Source: Lachnospiraceae bacterium UBA7050 (GTDB taxonomy: Bacteria > Bacillota > Clostridia > Lachnospirales > Lachnospiraceae). From it: a DNA stretch of 62,495 nucleotides. A program made the position numbers and the translations under genes. The notes beneath the pieces are model-generated. The model was not told the origin of the DNA. It saw only the letters and a program-made list of their open reading frames with translations, and did not search any database. Location of the stretch: positions 1 to 62,495 of the forward strand of contig DLAJ01000011.1 in NCBI GenBank assembly GCA_002493905.1, read 5' to 3'. Position 1 is the stretch's first letter, and each line of letters begins with the position of its first letter. This document shows, piece after piece, positions 42,243 to 51,498 of the stretch.

Positions 42243-43144
42243 TCAGGCAGAGTGGAGAAGGTTCCTTAAATGGCGTGTTTCATGCAAAGAGAAACGTGCA
42301 TGTCGGCGCTGCGTTTGCCGTGCTGCCGATTGACGCGTTTACGGGGCAGCCGGTTCGTGCGCGCGATTTTATAGTGGAGATGAGGGGGAAACATCCCTCA
42401 GTCAGAAAGAGTGACGGTCTGTTTGTGTTTTCCCATGTGCTGCCGGAGTGTGGAGAAACCGGTGCCCCGCAGCAGGAAAAAGAGGAGACGGCTGCAGTAA
42501 GGCTTGCCGGGCGCGGATATCGGGAGGAAATCGTAAATCTGCGGACGGATGAAATACGGGAGAAAGCTTTGACGTTTACAATTCCGGTCAGTCCTGACAG
42601 GGATTATCCGTTTCCGCCGAATACGGTCCGGATGGAAGGAAAGCTTTCCGCGCGAAGCTGCCTGAGAGCGGTGCTGCTGCAGAAAACGGCCTGCCGCAGG
42701 CTGGCGCTTGATTATCGTGCGGGTGAGCGGACGATTGCAATTTACCGGGGGGAACAGAAGCGCGTGGAGGGAAATCTTTTTTTTCTCTGCACAGAACAGG
42801 AACAGGAGAAAGGAGAATTTGGCCGGCTCAGCCGGACGGGGAGCAGCATGAGCGGGGAGTGTCCGCTGTATCAGCCGCTGACACGGGATTTTCATAGAAG
42901 GGATGCCTGCCTGTATCCGGCATATGAACAGAGGGCGGGGGATCGGGAGACGGATTATTTTTTTGCTTTCCGGGTGGCTGCGGAAGCACGGCCTGACGCC
43001 CTGCGCGGGGAAGATCATACGAAGGAGACCGCCGGCTGTGTCATATACTGCCGTCTGGAAACGCCGGGGGGAGTTTTGGAATATCATTTTCCGGTGTGGA
43101 GCGGTGGGACGAAATGCGTGGACTTTGAAAGGCAGCGCGGTTAA
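42239..43144 (+). CDS. CIS-locus accessory protein, beta-rich N-terminus, unknown
   Basis: 301 residues, translationally coupled to the DUF4255 gene by an ATGA overlap. The first 110 residues look like a carboxypeptidase-regulatory or prealbumin-like sandwich (VLPIDAFTGQPVRARDFIVE, then FVFSHVLPECGETG and GYREEIVNLRTDE). The rest has no motif I recognise. Coupling and position before the PAAR-like tip make it a structural or loading factor, or a cargo, of the CIS; which one cannot be told from sequence. Confidence 0.65.
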   Translation: MIRQSGEGSLNGVFHAKRNVHVGAAFAVLPIDAFTGQPVRARDFIVEMRGKHPSVRKSDGLFVFSHVLPECGETGAPQQEKEETAAVRLAGRGYREEIVNLRTDEIREKALTFTIPVSPDRDYPFPPNTVRMEGKLSARSCLRAVLLQKTACRRLALDYRAGERTIAIYRGEQKRVEGNLFFLCTEQEQEKGEFGRLSRTGSSMSGECPLYQPLTRDFHRRDACLYPAYEQRAGDRETDYFFAFRVAAEARPDALRGEDHTKETAGCVIYCRLETPGGVLEYHFPVWSGGTKCVDFERQRG

Positions 43145-43159
43145 ATAGGAGGGATCAGG

Positions 43160-43549
43160 ATGGGATTTTGTGTTTGCGCGGGCGCGCTGTGTGCCTGCAG
43201 TTTTGGAGCGGCGCCGTCGGCACTCATGGTAATGCCTGAAAACAGGGTGTTTGCCGGAGGTTTGCCGGTGGCGACGATTATGGATGATATTCCAATTAAA
43301 AATATCCAGCCGTTTGGTATGTGCAGCTCCCCTGCCAACCCGCAGGTCGCGGCGGCGACGGCAGCGGCGCTGGGAGTGCTGACGCCGGTACCCTGCCTTC
43401 CTGTTGTTACTGCGCCGTGGCAGCCGGGAGCGGCTGCGGTGGCTGCGGCGGGCAGACCGGTGCTGAATGTTGACAGCAGGGCGTTCTGCATGTGGGGCGG
43501 TGTTATTCAGATTACTGCTCCCGGCAGCGGGAATGTGCTCGTGCCATGA
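43160..43549 (+). CDS. PAAR-like spike tip (DUF4280)
   Basis: 129-residue protein of the DUF4280/PAAR-like family that sharpens the spike. It starts MGFCVCAGALCACSFGAAPS with conserved cysteines that may bind metal, then PVATIMDDIPIKNIQPFGMC, and ends GRPVLNVDSRAFCMWGGVIQ ITAPGS, as usual for this family. It corresponds in role to Afp10/Pvc10. No toxin domain is fused to it. Located 15 bases after the accessory gene. Confidence 0.9.
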   Translation: MGFCVCAGALCACSFGAAPSALMVMPENRVFAGGLPVATIMDDIPIKNIQPFGMCSSPANPQVAAATAAALGVLTPVPCLPVVTAPWQPGAAAVAAAGRPVLNVDSRAFCMWGGVIQITAPGSGNVLVP

Positions 43550-43561
43550 AAGGGGGCGCGA

Positions 43562-45256
43562 ATGAAAAAGGAAAATGGGATAAGGATCGGACTTCGCGTA
43601 AAGCTGACATGCGTGTTCCTTTTGTTCGGGGCAGCAATATTATGTGTGACGCTTGTTTATATGGAGCGGATGATCGAAAATATCTATAAAGAGTTTTATA
43701 ATGAGAATCTTGCGGATGTTGCGGAAACGGCGGCAGGCGATCTGGAATATATGGGAGTCGGTGCGGAAAAAATACGCTCGTACATGCAGAGCGGAACCGT
43801 GGACGGACAGTATGGGGATGCATTGGAATGGATGAGGAGACTGAGGGAGCGATTTGAACTGGAATCGGTTTATCTCATTTATCCGGCGGAGACGGATGCG
43901 GACGGTACGGAAAGGGCATATTGGTTTGCGGACGCGTCAAAAGAAAATGAAGAGCAGTTTTATGATGAAGTCGTTGATTATATGGACGAAGCGTCGGCGC
44001 ATGTCAGGGAGGCGTATGAGAGGGGTGAGCGGAGCAGGGAGATGGACTGGACGGAAATCGCGGACGGAGAGTGGGTGATTTCCGCTTATTATCCGATGAA
44101 AGATGCCCAGGGAAACAGCGTTGCTATTCTGGGCGTGGATAAATCCGGACGGGAAATGGCGGACAGAATTGAGAAGGTCCGGTCCGGCGCAGCGCACATG
44201 CTGTTTCTGATCGTTGCGGCTGCGGTGACAATGCTGACCGTGTTTGTCCAGCATCATATTGTGCGGCCTATCCGGTGTCTGGAGCGCGGTGTGCTGAGAC
44301 TGGGAGCGGGAGAAGAGAAGGTGGAGATCCGGAGCGGAAGGCGGGATGAGCTTGGGGAAATCACACGGGCGTTTAACCGCATGGCGGAGAACATCGGACG
44401 GCATATGAAAGAGATGGGACAATTAAACAGTGCATACCAGAAACTGCTCCCATCCGGCGTATTTGAGCTTCTGCATAAAAACAATATTGCTGAATTTCAG
44501 CTTGGCGATCAGGTGTACGCCGATCTGACGGTGCTTGCCATGGAACCGCAGAATGCCGGTGCGAAGCTGTCGAAGCCTTCTTCGGGGCAGACGTTTCACT
44601 ACATTAATGACATGCTGGCGCAGACGGTTCCCGCCGTCCTTGAGCGTGGCGGAGCGGTATGGAATTTTGACAGCGCGGCGGTCTATTCTTTTTTTCAGTA
44701 TTCCGTGAAGGACGCGCTGGAGGCGGCGCTTTTGGCGGGAGCCGGCCTGAATCAAAAGGAGGAGGGGATTGCAGCGGGCATCGTGAGGGGGGCCGTGATG
44801 GTTGGAATTGCGGGTCATGAAGCGCGCATGAATGTCATCAGCATTTCGGAGCAGTCGCAGATTGCCGCGTTTTTTATGCGGATAGGGGAGCGGTATCATG
44901 CGTCCGTCCTGATCGGAAAAAGCGCTGCGTCCCAGATTCCGCATTTTGAAACCCGGTATCATGTCCGGTTCCTGGGGTATCTGAGGCTTTCCTCATCGGA
45001 GCGTCTGGAAGGTGTCTATGATGTGTTTGACGGGGACGAGAAAGAAAAGCGCAGGCAGAAACAACGGACAAAGGAGGACTTTGAGCGGGGAGTCCTGCTT
45101 TTTACAAAGCAGGATCCCAAAGAGGCGAGGAGTGCGTTTATTGATGTGCTGAGGCAGTACCGTGCGGACGAGGCAGCGCGCCGGTATCTGGAACTATGCA
45201 GCCGCATTCTGACCGGGGAGGAGAGCGGGAACAGGGTCTGGTTTGAAGAACTGTAA
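43562..45256 (+). CDS. Cache-HAMP receptor with degenerate adenylate-cyclase domain
   Basis: 564 residues. First membrane helix about 14-33, an extracellular Cache-like sensor (about 34-207, WVISAYYPMKDAQGNSVAIL near its end), second helix about 211-230, HAMP (about 231-285, RRDELGEITRAFNRMAENIG), a linker SAYQKLLPSGVFELLHKNNI, then a class III cyclase-like domain from about 315 and a TPR-like C-terminus. In active relatives the domain begins LxLGDQVxxxMTVLFSDIR; here LGDQVYADLTVLAMEPQN lacks the first metal Asp, and the second region reads VWNFDSAAVYSFF instead of GDAIMALF. It should sense an outside signal but not make cAMP, passing it on through protein contacts, perhaps to the CIS. Confidence 0.85.
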   Translation: MKKENGIRIGLRVKLTCVFLLFGAAILCVTLVYMERMIENIYKEFYNENLADVAETAAGDLEYMGVGAEKIRSYMQSGTVDGQYGDALEWMRRLRERFELESVYLIYPAETDADGTERAYWFADASKENEEQFYDEVVDYMDEASAHVREAYERGERSREMDWTEIADGEWVISAYYPMKDAQGNSVAILGVDKSGREMADRIEKVRSGAAHMLFLIVAAAVTMLTVFVQHHIVRPIRCLERGVLRLGAGEEKVEIRSGRRDELGEITRAFNRMAENIGRHMKEMGQLNSAYQKLLPSGVFELLHKNNIAEFQLGDQVYADLTVLAMEPQNAGAKLSKPSSGQTFHYINDMLAQTVPAVLERGGAVWNFDSAAVYSFFQYSVKDALEAALLAGAGLNQKEEGIAAGIVRGAVMVGIAGHEARMNVISISEQSQIAAFFMRIGERYHASVLIGKSAASQIPHFETRYHVRFLGYLRLSSSERLEGVYDVFDGDEKEKRRQKQRTKEDFERGVLLFTKQDPKEARSAFIDVLRQYRADEAARRYLELCSRILTGEESGNRVWFEEL

Positions 45257-45274
45257 GGACGTGGGAGGATTCGT

Positions 45275-47389
45275 ATGACCTATCTGGAGATGATCATCGG
45301 CGGCGTAATCGCGCAGGCATATTCCTATATGGAGAGGACGGGCAGAATGGACAGCTTTGAACGTTTCCCGTATCTGCATGTGCTTTCGGAGCGCCTGAAA
45401 GCAGGACACGGGCGGGAAACGGAGCCGTCCGCACGGGAAGGAGCAGGGTGCTGTGAATGGGCAGAGAGGGGGATGGAGCAGGAGGAATATGAGCGGACTG
45501 AGGAGCGTTATAAGCGGATCTTGAACCGGCTTTCCGGCGGTGCGGACGATCCGGTGCTGGAAACGGCGGTGGGACTTGCAGTTACAACAGCACTTGTAGA
45601 GGAATTTGCAGCTTATCTTCATTACTATACAGGAAGACGCGCCACGATTCAGCTTGCTTTTGAAATGTGCGGGGTGTTCTGCCCCGGCTATGCAGAAGTG
45701 ACGAAGAAATGCAAAGCGCTGGGACAGATTTTGTATGTGGAAAAAAAGAATCCGCTGAATTACGCAGATATGGAGGCAGGGCATGAGCTTTTTTCATATC
45801 TGGCGGGCTGTGAGCCGCCGGAGAAAATGGGAGTGGAGCGGTTTTTCTGTGAGAATGCGCTGCAGCCGATGTATGTGAGGGATACGCTTGCCGGACAGGG
45901 GGCGGAGCTGCTCGCGCAGGACGGAATCATTCTGCATGTCTGCGGACGCGGCGGCAGGCGCTTTTTGGTGAAGCATATAGCAAAGCGTATGAAACGGGAT
46001 GCGCTGATCGTGCAGAGCAGTCTGTTTTTTGGGGATGGGCATGAAGATCAGGATGAAAAGCTGATACGGATGATTCATGAGGCGTTTTTGTATTCCTGCA
46101 TTATCTGTATATATGAAGAGGTACAAAAGAAGGAAAAAGACGGTAAAGAGGAGACGGCAGCGTGTCTTCTGCGTGCGGCGCGCCTCTGTTCGGAGAAGGG
46201 GATTCCGGTCATTATCTGTACGGAGAGCGCGGAAAAAGGGATGGAGGGAACTGCGGGAGCCGGGGGAAAGCAGGGAGCAGATGCCTCTGCTGTGGGTGCG
46301 CCGGATCGGTGGCGCGTCGTTTTTATGGAGCTTACTCCGTTATCAAGGGAGGAAAGAAAGCAGGTATGGCACGGGCTTGTAAAAGAGGATGAATGGAACG
46401 AGGATATTGAACGATGTTCAACTCTCTGTAAGATGAATGCTGGAGAGATTGCGCGGGCGGTAGAGCAATGGAGAAACCGGTGCGGCATATCCCAATGCGA
46501 AAGGGAGGAAAGTCTTTCTGAAATCTGCTGCCGGATTTTATGCGGAAATCAGAGACAGCCGTTGGGAACGGTCTTGATTCCGCGTGTGGGCATTGCGGAT
46601 CTGATCGTTCCGGAACAGGTGAAACGGACGTTACAGGAAATATGCTGCGGGGCGCTTATGGGGTATCGGATTTATGAGGAGTGGGGACTGGAGAAACAGT
46701 ATCCCTATGGGAAAAATATTTCGCTGCTGCTCGCAGGACCGCCCGGCACCGGAAAAACGATGACGGCGCATGTGCTGGCGCATGAGATCGGCATGCCGCT
46801 TTATCAGGTCGATCTGTCACGTATGATAGACAAGTATATCGGAGAGACTGAGAAACATCTGGATCAGGTATTTGCGTTTGCCGAAAAGGGCAATGTAGTT
46901 CTGTTTTTTGATGAGGCGGATGCTTTATTTGGAAAAAGGGGAGAAGTAACGGAGGGCAGGGACCGCTACGCAAACATGGAGGTATCTTATCTGCTGCAGC
47001 GGATAGAACAATATGACGGAATTGTGATTCTGGCGACAAATTTTTACCGTCACATTGATAAGGCGTTCCTGCGCCGTATGAAGTATGTATTGAAATATCA
47101 GGAGCCTGACGGGGAACTGCGCAGAAAGATTTGGGAGAGCTGCCTTGCGCAGACGATTCCGCGGGAAAAAATTGATCTGCCTTATCTTGCGGAACAGTTT
47201 GCATTCAGCGGCGGCGTCATTAAGAATGTGATACAGAGCGCCTGTATTTCAGCGGTTTATGAGGAGCGTCCGCTTTGCATGGAGCATGTGCTCCGGGCGG
47301 TCCGCATGGAATATGAGAAGCTGGAACGGAGCATTTCCCCCCAGATGTGGGGAGAATATGGGTATCTGATGGATGAAAGTTTACGGTAA
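45275..47389 (+). CDS. AAA+ ATPase of the injection system (Afp15/Pvc15-like)
   Basis: 704 residues. The C-terminal AAA+ module has Walker A AGPPGTGKTMTAHVLAHEI at about residue 488, Walker B GNVVLFFDEADALFGKRGEV at about 540, sensor 1 GIVILATNFYRHIDKAFLRR and a lid region SGGVIKNVIQSACISAVYEE. The N-terminal 430 residues are variable, as in Afp15 and other CIS ATPases, whose proposed role is assembly or cargo loading. It is the last gene of the rightward CIS operon. ATG 45275 follows GTGGGAGG. Confidence 0.94.
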   Translation: MTYLEMIIGGVIAQAYSYMERTGRMDSFERFPYLHVLSERLKAGHGRETEPSAREGAGCCEWAERGMEQEEYERTEERYKRILNRLSGGADDPVLETAVGLAVTTALVEEFAAYLHYYTGRRATIQLAFEMCGVFCPGYAEVTKKCKALGQILYVEKKNPLNYADMEAGHELFSYLAGCEPPEKMGVERFFCENALQPMYVRDTLAGQGAELLAQDGIILHVCGRGGRRFLVKHIAKRMKRDALIVQSSLFFGDGHEDQDEKLIRMIHEAFLYSCIICIYEEVQKKEKDGKEETAACLLRAARLCSEKGIPVIICTESAEKGMEGTAGAGGKQGADASAVGAPDRWRVVFMELTPLSREERKQVWHGLVKEDEWNEDIERCSTLCKMNAGEIARAVEQWRNRCGISQCEREESLSEICCRILCGNQRQPLGTVLIPRVGIADLIVPEQVKRTLQEICCGALMGYRIYEEWGLEKQYPYGKNISLLLAGPPGTGKTMTAHVLAHEIGMPLYQVDLSRMIDKYIGETEKHLDQVFAFAEKGNVVLFFDEADALFGKRGEVTEGRDRYANMEVSYLLQRIEQYDGIVILATNFYRHIDKAFLRRMKYVLKYQEPDGELRRKIWESCLAQTIPREKIDLPYLAEQFAFSGGVIKNVIQSACISAVYEERPLCMEHVLRAVRMEYEKLERSISPQMWGEYGYLMDESLR
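46407..46421. repeat. TTGAAC-N3-GTTCAA palindrome, copy 5 (perfect)
   Basis: TTGAACGATGTTCAA inside the AAA+ ATPase gene. Confidence 0.8.
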
Positions 47390-47442
47390 GGGCGCAGCGT
47401 ACGGAGCTCCGGTATGAAGCAGCCGGAATATGGAGCGATACC

Positions 47443-48462
47443 TCAGCCCTGGTAAATGCGGTAATTCTTTCCGTTTTTTAGCGCCTGCATTGTCCGGCGA
47501 ACCATAAAAACATGTGCTCTTCGAAAGATACATAAAAAAAGCGGTTTTGGCAAAATGCGGTACAATAGTTTCTCGATCTTCATGACAATATTCGCGTTCG
47601 ACGGTTTCTTTTGGTAATCACTCCATTCAGAAATGCTAAGATAATGGTCAAAAATCTTATTATCCGGGTGAACATTGTTGCGATGCCATGGAAATTCTCC
47701 CATAAAGCGGAAAAAATGCAAAATAGCGGGATGATTTTTGGCGTATTCAATTTCTTCCGGTTCATAATAGGAAGCTCTCAGATAATGCTTAAAATAATCA
47801 TCCGTACGAAAAACCAGATGCATCGGCTGTAAGTTAAATTGTGGGGGGAGGCGGTAAATCAGCCCCTTACACACAATATTCAGCAAATCCTGATCGGGGG
47901 AAGAGAAATTTGATTGATTTTTTTTCACATATGCAGCAATTTTATCTGACAAGCCCAGCTCTTTCCATTTATGCATTTGAAAAAGAATGACACCGGAATT
48001 AAAGTAGTCGTCCTTTATAGAAAAACCGATGCTTGTACGCATATCGGACGTAACGGAATCGAGGGCCATTGCAAGCGGGTATGTGCTGATGTCAAGCTGA
48101 AAAAGTTCTGAGAGGTTGACGGGTACAATGGTATCGGCATCCAGATAGAGCAGACGGTCCACGCTGTCATCAAGCAGATCAGCCAGGAAAAGGCGCATAC
48201 TTGCAGCGTAGGAACCGCGGTAAAGCGGGATTCCCATACGCTTCATTTCCTCTATCAGGAGCCGGGTGGAAATAAAGCGGACTTCGCATCCGTATGACGC
48301 TGCCATCTTTTCAAAACGGGCAATACTATCCGGAAGCAGGTCTTCTCCGAGGATAAAAATGCGGATTTTCTCCTGCGGGTGGCTGGTTAACAGGGAAGTC
48401 ATGGAGACACCTGCATAAGGGGCATAATTTTCGTTAAACTGATAAAGTACATCCAGGTTCAT
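47443..48462 (-). CDS. GT8-family glycosyltransferase
   Basis: Retaining GT-A glycosyltransferase of 339 residues, related to LPS galactosyl/glucosyltransferases. N-terminus VLYQFNENYAPYAGVSMTSL, and the DxD metal site in VDRLLYLDADTIVPVNLSEL. DDYFNSGVILFQMHKWKELG is the conserved acceptor-side block. The gene overlaps the upstream licD-like gene by 4 bases (ATGA on the minus strand), so both act in one transcript and probably decorate the same glycan. It converges with the CIS operon; no clear terminator is seen in the 53-base gap. Confidence 0.92.
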   Translation of the reverse strand: MNLDVLYQFNENYAPYAGVSMTSLLTSHPQEKIRIFILGEDLLPDSIARFEKMAASYGCEVRFISTRLLIEEMKRMGIPLYRGSYAASMRLFLADLLDDSVDRLLYLDADTIVPVNLSELFQLDISTYPLAMALDSVTSDMRTSIGFSIKDDYFNSGVILFQMHKWKELGLSDKIAAYVKKNQSNFSSPDQDLLNIVCKGLIYRLPPQFNLQPMHLVFRTDDYFKHYLRASYYEPEEIEYAKNHPAILHFFRFMGEFPWHRNNVHPDNKIFDHYLSISEWSDYQKKPSNANIVMKIEKLLYRILPKPLFLCIFRRAHVFMVRRTMQALKNGKNYRIYQG

Positions 48463-49328
48463 TTATTCATTTCCTCCAGACAGGAACGGACAAAATCCAT
48501 ATCAATGACGGTTTCACTTAGATTTCCGTGTTCGGGAATCTGTTTTTCTAAAGGCGGTAATTGTTTATAATTGCCATATAGCGTGGTAAGAACCTCGTGA
48601 TAGTTTTCGGGTGCATATAAACGAAGGGACTCAAAACGCAATATAACTGGGGATGCTTCAAACCATGCTTTTTGGAAGGTAAGATTGCATTCGCCGACAG
48701 GATAATTATAAAGCTTTACCCGGCGGCAATTTTTTCCGTTGTACTGGCATGCCCATTTTTGCTGAAGCTCTATTAAATGAGATAAGGAAAAGAGCCTGCC
48801 TGCCAGAGAAAGAAGAAATACAAAAATTTTGGAGAGACCGTGATAGCGGCGAAAATTCAGGTGATAGCGGTGTCCCAATGCCAGACCATAAACAAGCGTT
48901 TGTTTTAATTGGGCGCATTTCGTCCTAAAAGGCGAATCCGGAATTTCGTCAATAATGAAAATGTCCAGCCCGATTTTATTATCCAGCTGACGGTATGCGT
49001 TATGCTCTGCGTTTTCTGATTCACGCTGGCTGTTTACCAGTAAAATACGGGGAATCCAATCATAAAAAAGACCTTCATAGGAACCGGGTTCGACAAATAG
49101 GAAGCCGTCCTTTAATTCCTCTTTCAGAGCACTGAGCAGGGCGGGGTAATCTTTTCTGAAAACAGAAACATCAATATCGTCATCCCATGGGATAAAGCCC
49201 TGATGGCGGACAGCGCCCAAAAGGGTACCGGAGTCCATGTAGTATACAATATTATTTTTTTTGCATATTCGGTCAAATTCATTCAGCAGTACTAAGCAGG
49301 CAGACTGAACCTCTTTTAGCGTGCTCAT
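48459..49328 (-). CDS. LicD-family phosphotransferase
   Basis: LicD proteins transfer phosphocholine or related phospho-alcohols from CDP-activated donors to surface glycans. The nucleotidyltransferase-fold motif is complete: YYMDSGTLLGAVRHQGFIPW then DDDIDVSVFRKDY, plus the aromatic C-terminal part. The 289 residues are typical. I start at ATG 49328 (MSTLKEVQ), preceded by AAAGGAG; an upstream in-frame ATG at 49394 adds 22 residues without similarity. The divergent neighbour encodes a cytidylyltransferase-like fusion that could make its donor. Confidence 0.93.
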   Translation of the reverse strand: MSTLKEVQSACLVLLNEFDRICKKNNIVYYMDSGTLLGAVRHQGFIPWDDDIDVSVFRKDYPALLSALKEELKDGFLFVEPGSYEGLFYDWIPRILLVNSQRESENAEHNAYRQLDNKIGLDIFIIDEIPDSPFRTKCAQLKQTLVYGLALGHRYHLNFRRYHGLSKIFVFLLSLAGRLFSLSHLIELQQKWACQYNGKNCRRVKLYNYPVGECNLTFQKAWFEASPVILRFESLRLYAPENYHEVLTTLYGNYKQLPPLEKQIPEHGNLSETVIDMDFVRSCLEEMNK

Positions 49329-49431
49329 GCAGTATTTGTCTCCTTTGTGATATATGGATAAACCTATAGGATAGTATGTGGAAAAACCGGACATTTATAA
49401 AGTATATCACAAAACAGACTGGTCGGAAATA

Positions 49432-49460
49432 TTGTTTATCGTTTTTATTCATGATATAAT
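49432..49460 (+). promoter_or_regulatory. promoter for the nucleotidyltransferase/PLP fusion gene
   Basis: TTGTTT (49432-49437), 17-bp spacer and a perfect TATAAT (49455-49460), pointing to the gene at 49597 with a leader of about 130 bases. Confidence 0.7.
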
Positions 49461-49596
49461 AACAAAAATTCAGAATCATTATGCATTATCATGCTTATTT
49501 TTACGGATAGGCGGATGAGCCTGATGCAGGGGAAAGCGTCAGGCATTTCAGACCGGGCGGCGGGACAAAAGGGAAGCAGGAAAGGTGGCAGGAGTT

Positions 49597-51432
49597 ATGC
49601 AGGCAGTCATTTTAGCGGCGGGAATGGGGAAGAGATTAAAGGAATTGACGCAGAATAATACGAAATGCATGGTAAAGGTAAATGGCGTGACTTTGATTGA
49701 GAGAATGCTCAGAATCCTTGATCGTGCGGGAATGTCGCGGATCTGCATAGTAGTCGGATATGAGGCACAGGGATTGATGGAACATATCCGTTCGCTGAAT
49801 ATCAAGACGCCGGTTCATTTTATCAACAATCCTGTATACTATAAGACAAACAATATTTATTCCCTTGCGCTGGCAGAAGATTATCTGGTGTCGGAAGATA
49901 CGCTTATTTTGGAATCGGATTTGATTTTTGATGAGGAAATCATTCAAATGATCCTGAACGATCCGAGGGAAACATTAGCGCTTGCGGATAAATTTGAGAG
50001 CTGGATGGATGGAACGTGTATGGTTCTGGATGAAGAGGACTGTATCTGCGATTTTGTTCCGGGTAAATATCTGAAGTTCAGCGAGAAAGAAAAGTATTAT
50101 AAAACAGTCAATATTTACAAATTCAGCAGTCATTTTTCCAAGAATACGTATGTCCCATTTTTGAATGCTTACAAAATGGCAATGGGGGATAATGAATATT
50201 ATGAGTCGGTCATTAAAATGATCGCATTGTTGGAAACGAAAGAAATTCGCGCCAAGCGCCTTACCGGCCAGACCTGGTACGAAATCGACGATATACAGGA
50301 CCTGAATATTGCGGAAAGCCTTTTTGCAGGATCGTCAGATAAGAAGTATGAGATGATTTCACAAAGATACGGAGGATACTGGCGTTATCCTAAAATGCTT
50401 GATTTCTGCTACCTGGTAAATCCCTATTATCCGCCGGAAAAGATGATGGAAGAGATGAAAGCAAATTTTGAGACGCTTTTAACGCATTATCCATCCGGAA
50501 TGAAAGTGAACAGCCTTCTTGCGGGAAGAAAGTTTGGAGTTCCTAATGAGCATATCGTCATTGGGAACGGAGCGGCGGAACTGATCGAAGTCCTGTTGGG
50601 AATGCTGGAAGGAAAAGTAGGATTTATTCGTCCGACATTTGAAGAATATCCGAACCGGATTCAGCCGGAGCGGCGTGTCTGTATGATGGCGGACAATGAT
50701 GACTTTTCCTATACGGTCACAGATATCATGGCTTTTTTTGAAAAAAACCCGGTGGAGACGCTTGTGCTGATCAATCCGGATAATCCGAGCGGCAATTTTA
50801 TAGAACGGTCGGAAGTGGAAAGGCTGGCTGCGTGGTGCGCTTCCGGTAATCGGAATCTGATTATTGACGAAAGCTTTATTGATTTTGTAGACAATGGGAA
50901 AACTTTGGATGAGCTGACGATGATTTCCGAGAAAGTTTTCGCGCAGTGCGGAGAACGGTTTTATGTAATAAAGAGTATTTCGAAATCCTACGGTATTCCG
51001 GGAGCGAGGCTGGGCGTACTGGCAGGCGCAAATACGGAGGTATTAAATGCGGTGAAACAAAAGCTGCCGATTTGGAATATTAATTCATTTGGCGAGTTTT
51101 ATATGCAGATCGCGGAAAAGTATCAGAAGGATTATAAAAACGCGATTGCCAGGATCATTACAGCGCGGAACCATTTTTATGAAAAACTGAAAAAAATACC
51201 GTTTCTCCGGGTTATCCCGTCTCAGGCAAATTATCTGATGTGCGAAGTGACAGACAGATTTACGAGCAAAGAACTGGTGTCATACTTATTGGATAAAAAC
51301 ATTTTTGTGAAAGATCTGTCTTCGAAAATAGGAAATGGGAAGCAGTATCTTCGGATTGCGGTCAGACGGGAAGAAGAAAATGATGATCTTATTCAGATAC
51401 TGACGGAGCTGTTTCACGAAGACGGCCGATAA
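49597..51432 (+). CDS. bifunctional nucleotidyltransferase / PLP aminotransferase-fold enzyme
   Basis: 611 residues. Domain 1 (about 1-245) is a LicC-like sugar/alcohol-phosphate nucleotidyltransferase: MQAVILAAGMGKRLKELTQN then NTKCMVKVNGVTLIERML, with ILESDLIFDEEII carrying the metal Asp. Domain 2 (about 255-611) is fold-type I, class I/II PLP enzyme close to HisC/CobD: VLINPDNPSGNFIERSEVER, LIIDESFIDFVDN, and the PLP-lysine motif IKSISKSYGIPGARLGVLAG. CobD-like members decarboxylate phosphothreonine or phosphoserine to phospho-amino alcohols. A combined product would be a CDP-amino alcohol for LicD. That chemistry is inference. ATG 49597 has AGGAG upstream; GTG 49585 is also in frame. Confidence 0.88.
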   Translation: MQAVILAAGMGKRLKELTQNNTKCMVKVNGVTLIERMLRILDRAGMSRICIVVGYEAQGLMEHIRSLNIKTPVHFINNPVYYKTNNIYSLALAEDYLVSEDTLILESDLIFDEEIIQMILNDPRETLALADKFESWMDGTCMVLDEEDCICDFVPGKYLKFSEKEKYYKTVNIYKFSSHFSKNTYVPFLNAYKMAMGDNEYYESVIKMIALLETKEIRAKRLTGQTWYEIDDIQDLNIAESLFAGSSDKKYEMISQRYGGYWRYPKMLDFCYLVNPYYPPEKMMEEMKANFETLLTHYPSGMKVNSLLAGRKFGVPNEHIVIGNGAAELIEVLLGMLEGKVGFIRPTFEEYPNRIQPERRVCMMADNDDFSYTVTDIMAFFEKNPVETLVLINPDNPSGNFIERSEVERLAAWCASGNRNLIIDESFIDFVDNGKTLDELTMISEKVFAQCGERFYVIKSISKSYGIPGARLGVLAGANTEVLNAVKQKLPIWNINSFGEFYMQIAEKYQKDYKNAIARIITARNHFYEKLKKIPFLRVIPSQANYLMCEVTDRFTSKELVSYLLDKNIFVKDLSSKIGNGKQYLRIAVRREEENDDLIQILTELFHEDGR

Positions 51433-51498
51433 GCATATAAGAGGAATCCTGATTTTGTGCTGGGCGTTTTTGCCGGAAATGCCGGGAGCGGGTTTCTG

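Noticed and set aside
47390..47442. Terminator between the AAA+ ATPase and GT8 genes
   Set aside because: Only a short interrupted GCTCC/GGAGC pairing is present without T-tract; evidence is too weak to list.
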